Source of the DNA: Fidelibacterota bacterium
GTDB taxonomy: Bacteria > Pseudomonadota > Alphaproteobacteria > Rhodospirillales > Rhodospirillaceae
Length of the DNA stretch: 49,833 nucleotides
Assembly (NCBI GenBank): GCA_947472795.1
Contig: CANJBL010000017.1
Coordinates: forward strand, 1 to 49,833
Direction: 5' to 3'
Shown here: in pieces, positions 44,526 through 49,833 of the stretch
How the letters are laid out: the number at the start of each line of letters is the position of its first letter
How positions within the stretch are numbered: position 1 is the first letter of the stretch
Position numbers and translations under genes: made by a program
The notes under the pieces: model-generated
What the model saw: only the letters and a program-made list of their open reading frames with translations
Told to the model about the DNA's origin: nothing
The model's database searches: none

Positions 44526-44559
44526 AAAAACCCGGGCCTGGAATGAACCGGGCCCGGGT
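44526..44559 (-). terminator. Terminator of the ureohydrolase operon
   Basis: A 9-bp GC stem (ACCCGGGCC/GGCCCGGGT) with a 12-base loop. On the minus strand it is followed by TTTTT, so it fits termination of the ureohydrolase genes that end at 44577. Confidence 0.8.
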
Positions 44560-44576
44560 CAAGCGTCGGTGCGGAT

Positions 44577-45944
44577 TTAGCGCTTCGCTTTGCGCTGGGC
44601 GATGCCGGTCAGGCAAGAGTGCATAACCGAATTGGCGTTCATGGTCGTCTGGTAGGTGGGGTCCACCACCGGCGCCACGTCCAGCATGTCGAAACTCACA
44701 ACGTTGGTCGCGGCACAAAGCGTGCGTGCGAGATCCTTGGCTTCGATCACGGTTAGGCCGCCCGGCACGGGCCGCCCTGCCGCTCCAGCATAGGCAGGGT
44801 CGAGAGCGCTGATGTCGAAGGAGATGGCCGTCTTATCCGAACCGCGCCTTGCGTCCTTGGCGACGCTGTCCAAGGCCTTGGACCAGCCCACGCGGCGGAT
44901 CTCGCTCATGGGATACAGCTTCACGCCCTGACGTTCCAACTGCTGGCGTTCTTCGGGCGAGAGGTCAGGGTCGCGCACCGCCACGATCACCACATTCCCG
45001 GGCGCCACAATGCCATCCTGGATCAGACGGCGCAGCGATTGCTGATCGGAGATGGTGTGTGCATCCGAACCCATTTCAGCGTGGGCATCGACCAGCACCA
45101 GGTTGACCTTCCCTTTGCCGTGCTGATCCACGGCGGCGGCCACATCGGCGTACATCACGGAATGATCGCCGCCCACCACAAACGGTATGGCGCCCGCGGA
45201 TTGAATCTCCGCCAGCCGCTCGCGGGCGTGCGTGATGGTGCGCTCGCCGGCCATGTTATCGACGGTGAAGTTGCCGTAATCGGCAAGCCGGAGCGCGACA
45301 TTAGGATTGATGCCCGTGTCGGGATCCGTGCCTGTGAGACCAGTCATGACCCGTAGGAAAGCGGGGCCATGCTTGGCATCACGGTAGCCGGAACTGAGAT
45401 CGAGGGGGATGCCCACGAAAGCCACTTCAACTTTGCCGGCAACCAGATCTTCCTTGCGGATAGCGACAGGCGCCTTGGCAAACGTGGGGATGCCGCCCTT
45501 CTGGTTCACGTAGCGATCCAGGCTAAAGGGCCCCGGATCGCGCGGATACGTATCGAGAATGGCGGGGCGCAAGGTCATGCCGGCGTTGAACCGCGCGAAG
45601 TTCTTGTTCAACGGCGTTTCCGTGAAATCGCCGTCCTTATAGGCAGCCGACGCCACCGCCGTCATTAGCGCGGTGACGTAGGTATCCACCGCTGCGTCAT
45701 CGAAGCCAGCGATCGCGATGTCCACCTTCTCGCGCGTGAGTTCGAAACGCGCGAGTTGTTTCGGATCGTTGATGAAAGCTTTCTTCTCGGGTGACAGCCG
45801 GTCAAGTTTGGCCGATGGCTGAGCTGAGGCGGCATTGGAGACCGCGTTCGAGTGTGGCAACGCGTTGATACCCACGGCCACGGCGATGGCGGCGGCACCC
45901 GTGATGAGCGCAGCGGCCAGCAGTTTTGAGGACTTCTGGCTCAT
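44577..45944 (-). CDS. Agmatinase/arginase-fold protein with altered metal ligands, exported
   Basis: This 455-residue ureohydrolase-like protein has an N-terminal hydrophobic segment (LLAAALITGAAAIAVAVGI) and is probably periplasmic or membrane-anchored. The arginase fold is clear: VGIPLDLSSGYRDAKHGPAFLR, VVGGDHSVMYAD (His261), VDAHAEMG (Asp286, His288, but Glu290 in place of the third Asp of DAHxD), and SFDISALDPAYAG (Asp377, but Ser379 in place of the second Asp). Two of six manganese ligands therefore differ. The upstream paralogue has all six. Overlap with it is 4 bases. It may be a pseudoenzyme, a modulator or an enzyme with another metal. Confidence 0.88.
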   Translation of the reverse strand: MSQKSSKLLAAALITGAAAIAVAVGINALPHSNAVSNAASAQPSAKLDRLSPEKKAFINDPKQLARFELTREKVDIAIAGFDDAAVDTYVTALMTAVASAAYKDGDFTETPLNKNFARFNAGMTLRPAILDTYPRDPGPFSLDRYVNQKGGIPTFAKAPVAIRKEDLVAGKVEVAFVGIPLDLSSGYRDAKHGPAFLRVMTGLTGTDPDTGINPNVALRLADYGNFTVDNMAGERTITHARERLAEIQSAGAIPFVVGGDHSVMYADVAAAVDQHGKGKVNLVLVDAHAEMGSDAHTISDQQSLRRLIQDGIVAPGNVVIVAVRDPDLSPEERQQLERQGVKLYPMSEIRRVGWSKALDSVAKDARRGSDKTAISFDISALDPAYAGAAGRPVPGGLTVIEAKDLARTLCAATNVVSFDMLDVAPVVDPTYQTTMNANSVMHSCLTGIAQRKAKR

Positions 45945-47449
45945 TTCTTGTCCTTATAATAGTCGGTCTGACCATGCTCGGAGGAGATCGGGCTCAGGTA
46001 GTCGGGTTGGGTAATGCCTTTCTTGTGCATGGCGATGCCCGTCAGGCACGCGTTCATGATGAAGTTGGCATTCAGCGCGGTCTTGTAACTGCTGTCGAGA
46101 TAGGGTGCTACCTCGACCAGATCCATGCCGACCATGTTGTTCTCTGCGCACAGGCGGCGCACGATGGGCTCAGCCTCGCGCATGGTCAGGCCGCCCGGCA
46201 CCGGCGTTCCCGTACCCGGAACAAAAGCCGGATCAAGCACGTCCACGTCGAACGACACAAACAGCTTGTCCGTACCGGCTTTGGCTTCGGCCAGGGCACG
46301 CGTCATCACCGCGTCCCAGCCGTGCTTCTGTACTTCGGCCATGGTGTGATAGTGCATCTGCTGCTCGCGCATGTAGGCGAACTCGACTTCGGTATGCCCG
46401 CGGGCGCGCAGCCCCACCTGCACATAGTGCTTGCCCAAGACGTGGCCTTCGTTGATCACGCGGAAGACGGGCTGGCCGTGGTCCATAAGGTGCGTGTTGT
46501 AGTCGTGCCAGGCATCGAAGTGGGAGTCGAAGTGCACCACACCAATCTTGCCCTTGCCGTACACGTCTGCGAGACCGGCGATATCCGGATAGGCCAGCGA
46601 GTGGTCACCGCCGATGATCACAGGGATCACGCCGGCTTTGGCGATGTCGCGAATGGTTTCACGCACATGATCCATGGAGCGGTCGGTGCTCCAGTTATCC
46701 ACCGCGATGTCGCCGTAGTCGACAATGCGCAGTTCCCGGCTGGGATTGATCATCGTGTAGATGTCGGGGCCCGTGGCGCTCGGGGCACCCATGGCGGTAC
46801 GCACGGCATTCGGGCCGTGGAAAGCGTCGCGGAAACCTGAACCCATGTCCAGCGGCGCACCGACGATGGCCACGTTCACCTTGCCTGCGACCAGATCTTC
46901 GACGTTCAGCGCGACAGGAGCACCTGCGAACGTCGGAATGCCGCCGCCAAAGCCGCCGATATAGGCCGAGAGACTGATAGGGCCAGGCGTGCGTTTCGGA
47001 TTCAATGTGGCGGGCCGGCGCATTTTCCAGGCGTTGAAATCCGGTGCCGTTTTGTCGAGCGGCACGCCGGCGGGGTCGCGACCTTCCTTGAAATCCACGG
47101 CATCGGCGGCCGACCGCAGCGCGGCGATATAGGACGTCGTCTGCTGCGGCGTGCTGGTGCGGATGCGCCCAAAAAAGTCGTCGGGGCGGACGAAACGTGT
47201 CGCGCGGCCGCTCTCGACATAAGGCTGATCGGTGGCGGAGATCTTGCTGCGCACATCATCCGGAATTTTGACCGGCTCAAGCTCTTCCGAGGTGGTGCCA
47301 ACCTTCTCGCGCGGCGCCGTTGCTCCGGCGGCGGCTTGCGGCGGCTGCTGGGCGGCCGCACCTGCCACCATTGCGGCGAGAACCAGGGGCGTCAGCGCGA
47401 ACGAAAGCGCGCGGGCGCGTCGAAACGTGTGGGCCAACGTGGGATTCAT
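45941..47449 (-). CDS. Exported agmatinase-family ureohydrolase with intact metal site
   Basis: The product (502 residues) has a signal peptide (LSFALTPLVLAAMVAGAAAQ) and a long N-terminal extension (about 35-190) ahead of the ureohydrolase fold. The six manganese ligands are His283 (GGDHS), Asp308, His310 and Asp312 (FDSHFDAW), and Asp401 and Asp403 (SFDVDVLDP). It would remove urea from a guanidino compound such as agmatine, giving a polyamine precursor; the substrate is not proven. The start, ATG 47449, has GAGGGA just upstream. It overlaps the degenerate paralogue by 4 bases. Confidence 0.9.
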   Translation of the reverse strand: MNPTLAHTFRRARALSFALTPLVLAAMVAGAAAQQPPQAAAGATAPREKVGTTSEELEPVKIPDDVRSKISATDQPYVESGRATRFVRPDDFFGRIRTSTPQQTTSYIAALRSAADAVDFKEGRDPAGVPLDKTAPDFNAWKMRRPATLNPKRTPGPISLSAYIGGFGGGIPTFAGAPVALNVEDLVAGKVNVAIVGAPLDMGSGFRDAFHGPNAVRTAMGAPSATGPDIYTMINPSRELRIVDYGDIAVDNWSTDRSMDHVRETIRDIAKAGVIPVIIGGDHSLAYPDIAGLADVYGKGKIGVVHFDSHFDAWHDYNTHLMDHGQPVFRVINEGHVLGKHYVQVGLRARGHTEVEFAYMREQQMHYHTMAEVQKHGWDAVMTRALAEAKAGTDKLFVSFDVDVLDPAFVPGTGTPVPGGLTMREAEPIVRRLCAENNMVGMDLVEVAPYLDSSYKTALNANFIMNACLTGIAMHKKGITQPDYLSPISSEHGQTDYYKDKK

Positions 47450-47603
47450 GTTTTTCCCTCCCAAAAACGAATATCGACCGAGGTTTAGCAGATCGCTCCG
47501 AGCATCGCTTCTTTCCGAGCGCGCTGGACTTTTGTGTGCGGGCAGTACCGGCCAGGCGCCCCACGCGGACGACGTTCCGTTCATGACTTTATGAGGGATG
47601 GGC

Positions 47604-48833
47604 CTAAGGGGACGGCGGAGCGGTGTAATAGTGCTTCATGAAAGCATCCAGGATCAGCTTCACGGCTTGGCGGTTCACGTGACGCACGTTCCCGTCATCG
47701 CCGTACATGGGGAACGGTAAATGACCTGAAAGCCAGCGCACGATCTCGAATGACGGCCAATAGGCGACGCGCGGCAACCCGGCCCGCGTGACCTGTTCAA
47801 TGGCAACCCGCAATGTGGATTTAGAGACGCAGTCGGCCGTGATGCAGGAGCGGTCTTCAAATGTGGCTTTCAGCGGTACGGGCGAGAGCGTGAAAATGAT
47901 CTGCGCATTGGGCGCGACGGAATGCACGAGGTCCACAAGGCGGCGCATATTGGCGGCGTTTTCCTCCACGGTGGACATGCGGCAGACATGGCGCGCGGGA
48001 TCGTAAATTGATTTTGGGATGCCGCGCCAGAACGTCGTCTTGGTCTGCGTGTCCTCCCACACCTCCGCCAAGCCGATGGTAAAGACAAAGCCCGCCGCTG
48101 CTTTCACATTGGCGAGATAGGTGTCACGCTCAACCTCGGGCTTCCACTTAATGGCCCCGCCATCCTGTTCGTCGTACCAATAGGAATCCGACGACTGCTC
48201 GCCGGTGATGCACCATTCGAAGAACTGGCGCACGGCGAAAGTGTTGTTGAGCCCCGGCGGCACACAAACCCAGCCTGTCGTCATACCGCTCTCGGCGATG
48301 TAGCGATTGAGTTCCTCGGCAAAACACGAACCCACCGTCAAAAGGATTGACGAGCGGTCGAAGAGAGGCTTTTCCGGCAGATGGCCGGGCAACACATAAG
48401 TTTCGATAAGCTTGGGAAGATCCTGATACTCCTCCATCCGGCGCGGATGCAGGTTCATCTTTGAGGCCGAGAAATGCCAGGGTTCCACGGCAAGCCCTCT
48501 CGGCCCCGCGACGGTCTTTACAGCTGTGGCGTTCGGAAGCAGGCGGTTATACTGCAAGTATGCCCGCGTCTCCTCACCGATTTGACCCAGGGCGCGCACG
48601 ACGCTGCCAAGTGTAGCGTAGAAGTCGTTGCTCACCACACCAATGCGGACATATTCCTTGAAGTGTGCGAGGGTCGCCTCATTGTCTTTGCGGATGTGGG
48701 CGATAACACCGAGATAGAAGGAGGCCTCGCCGGCCCGCTGCTGGGCCACGACAGTACGTTGAAAGAGGGTTTGGGCCTCATCGAGGTGCTGCGCGTGCAG
48801 AGCGACAAGCGCCTCTTCGTAGAAAGTTGCCAT
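47604..48833 (-). CDS. GSCFA-domain protein with N-terminal TPR-like region
   Basis: The first 100 residues are TPR-like helices (ALHAQHLDEAQTLFQRTVV). The GSCFA domain follows: LTVGSCFAEELNRYI (Gly168, Ser169, Cys170), FVFTIGLAEVWEDTQTKTTFWRG, IIFTLSPVPLKATF and a late YWPSFEIVRWLSG. The GSCFA family is a group of SGNH-like hydrolases linked to polysaccharide or O-glycan modification. ATG 48833 is chosen over a TTG two codons earlier. Length 409. Confidence 0.88.
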   Translation of the reverse strand: MATFYEEALVALHAQHLDEAQTLFQRTVVAQQRAGEASFYLGVIAHIRKDNEATLAHFKEYVRIGVVSNDFYATLGSVVRALGQIGEETRAYLQYNRLLPNATAVKTVAGPRGLAVEPWHFSASKMNLHPRRMEEYQDLPKLIETYVLPGHLPEKPLFDRSSILLTVGSCFAEELNRYIAESGMTTGWVCVPPGLNNTFAVRQFFEWCITGEQSSDSYWYDEQDGGAIKWKPEVERDTYLANVKAAAGFVFTIGLAEVWEDTQTKTTFWRGIPKSIYDPARHVCRMSTVEENAANMRRLVDLVHSVAPNAQIIFTLSPVPLKATFEDRSCITADCVSKSTLRVAIEQVTRAGLPRVAYWPSFEIVRWLSGHLPFPMYGDDGNVRHVNRQAVKLILDAFMKHYYTAPPSP

Positions 48834-48989
48834 GCTCAAGATTTCCCGCGTGTTAGATGCGTAAGCGTCTTAGAGATAATATTAACATAGAACGCGACGG
48901 GCGAGATTTACATCCTGCGACGGTGGCGCGACAGAGCAAACCTGGGCCCGGCGGTATCAACTGCCGCGAAACCGCCGCGAAACCTAAGC

Positions 48990-49019
48990 AAAAAGCCCTG
49001 GACCGGTGGGCCCAGGGCT
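48990..49019 (-). terminator. Terminator-like hairpin on the minus strand
   Basis: Stem AGCCCTGG/CCAGGGCT with a 10-base loop. On the minus strand TTTTTGCTT follows. It would stop transcription coming from the right (tRNA side) before the GSCFA gene. Confidence 0.6.
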
Positions 49020-49060
49020 TCTGATTTTCTCTCATTCACAAGGCGGCGGCTCGATCTGAT

Positions 49061-49099
49061 CATGGGCACAGCTCATGGGCACAGCTCATGGGCACAGTA
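49061..49099 (+). repeat. 13-base tandem repeat, three copies
   Basis: Three units of CATGGGCACAGCT (third CATGGGCACAGTA) lie end to end about 85 bases before the chimeric gene. Copy number may vary; function unknown. Confidence 0.85.
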
Positions 49100-49181
49100 T
49101 GTGTACAAACACCGTCAGTCTTCCCGCACGGGCTTTTACCGCGTATCAATTCAGGACCGGAAAAACGTTGGGGGCACGGCC

Positions 49182-49748
49182 ATGAAACTGTCGATTTCCG
49201 CGTTCAAACGGATTCTTTTTCTATCAGCCGGGATCACAGTCTCCAGCGCCGCGCAGGCTTACGACGTTTTCGAAAAATCCATCGGCGACCTGCAGGCCGC
49301 GCTTGCTTCCGGCGAGGTCACGTCGCATCAACTGGTGGAAGGCTACCTCGCGCGCATCCAGGCTTATGACAAAGCCGGGCCGAAGCTCAATGCCATCGTC
49401 GTCGTGGAAAGCTTCTCAAACTGGTTTAGTGAAGCTTGTGAGCGCGCAGGACTTCCAAAGTGTTCCGCTCACGGGTTGCGGAAAGCTGGCGCAACGATTG
49501 CTGCAGAGAACGGCGCAACGGAGATGGAGCTTATGGCGATCTTTGGCTGGTCCAGCCCTCAGCAAGCCGCGGTCTATACCCGCAAGGCCAATCGCGTGCG
49601 GTTAGCAGACCGCGCCATACACCTGCTTGTCCCGGAACGGATCGAGGACAACGGGGGACAGAAGAGAAACGGCTTTGTCGCACCTTTTGACCCGCCAAAC
49701 GCGGGTGCGACCAAAACTAGGAAAAAAGCTAAGGCCAGCAATGGCTGA
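49182..49748 (+). CDS. Chimera: amidase N-terminus fused in frame to a tyrosine-recombinase C-terminus
   Basis: Residues 1-75 are the exported N-terminus of an amidase-signature protein: signal peptide (LFLSAGITVSSAAQA), then YDVFEKSIGDLQAALASGEVTSHQLVEGYLARIQAYDKAGPKLNAIVVV, whose own catalytic Ser-Ser-Lys core is absent. Near residue 75 (about 49405) the sequence becomes a phage-type integrase C-terminus: SFSNWFSEACERAGLP, SAHGLRKAGATIAAENGA (His and Arg of the active site), IFGWSSPQQAAVYTRKANRVRLAD (nucleophile Tyr in VYTRKA). The recombinase half lacks its N-terminal DNA-binding and first Arg regions. Both parts stay in one open frame to a lysine-rich tail. It ends 10 bases before the tRNA-Lys gene. 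It is probably a deletion scar. Confidence 0.85.
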   Translation: MKLSISAFKRILFLSAGITVSSAAQAYDVFEKSIGDLQAALASGEVTSHQLVEGYLARIQAYDKAGPKLNAIVVVESFSNWFSEACERAGLPKCSAHGLRKAGATIAAENGATEMELMAIFGWSSPQQAAVYTRKANRVRLADRAIHLLVPERIEDNGGQKRNGFVAPFDPPNAGATKTRKKAKASNG

Positions 49749-49757
49749 AGAAAGTAA

Positions 49758-49833
<76 letters not shown>

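Larger units (their letters stand above)
48840..49181 (+). other. Gap between GSCFA gene and chimeric gene
   Basis: No gene is seen. The gap contains the terminator-like hairpin at 48990-49019 and the 13-base tandem repeat at 49061-49099; an ORF from 49062 runs into the chimera but gives no family similarity in this part. Confidence 0.5.

Overview
The window looks like a chromosomal segment of a high-GC alphaproteobacterium. Pointers are the separate F0 ATP synthase operon with a duplicated b subunit (b and b'), the ispH-thrB-rnhA run, the thrC-M16 peptidase pair, and a split glycine decarboxylase (gcvPA/gcvPB) behind a tandem glycine riboswitch. I cannot name the order or genus from sequence alone. 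Most genes are ordinary and densely packed. Islands of intergenic palindromes and a few broken or chimeric genes break the pattern.

Layout. 1-2350: a secreted protein with PPC-like beta-sandwich repeats, and a low-GC gene for a nucleoside 2-deoxyribosyltransferase-like protein that looks acquired. 2514-5256: promoter, atpI-atpB-atpE-atpF'-atpF, terminator. 5550-9836: a TonB-dependent receptor broken by one in-frame stop, a YfiR-family periplasmic protein and a CHASE8-like hybrid histidine kinase. 9805-15554: on the minus strand, glycine riboswitch, gcvT-gcvH-gcvPA-gcvPB and a membrane protein. 15627-22164: lipoprotein, ispH, thrB, rnhA, yqgE, M16 peptidase, thrC. 22211-24336: four structurally alike, sequence-divergent palindromes flanking an EAL-CBS gene whose GGDEF domain is cut off. 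24333-27684: glycosyltransferase, LpxL-type acyltransferase, ferredoxin, NUDIX, small exported protein. 27747-31587: potI-potH-potG-potF polyamine-type ABC transporter. 31683-36858: exported coiled-coil protein, alpha/beta hydrolase with a His at the nucleophile position, exonuclease/endonuclease/phosphatase (EEP) hydrolase, glycine-zipper lipoprotein, exostosin-like protein, unknown. 36910-43541: a second TonB receptor with a candidate operator, DUF72, small Cys-rich exported protein, S1/P1 nuclease, TPR-glycosyltransferase-like protein and a Kdo hydroxylase-like enzyme. 43690-48833: AIM24-like protein, two tandem exported ureohydrolases (one with an altered metal site) and a GSCFA protein. 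49182-49833: an amidase/integrase chimera next to tRNA-Lys.

How the parts fit. The envelope is a theme: LpxL-type acyltransferase, two glycosyltransferase-like genes, Kdo hydroxylase, GSCFA and exostosin-like proteins probably act on surface glycans or LPS. Polyamine metabolism is hinted at twice, by PotFGHI and by the agmatinase-like pair. The glycine cleavage operon is the clearest regulated unit.

The most unusual items are the set of four CTAG-ended nested palindromes, the intact/degenerate ureohydrolase pair, the YfiR-kinase-receptor module, the low-GC deoxyribosyltransferase-like gene and the integrase/amidase fusion at tRNA-Lys. Identifications rest on reading motifs, without database searches.
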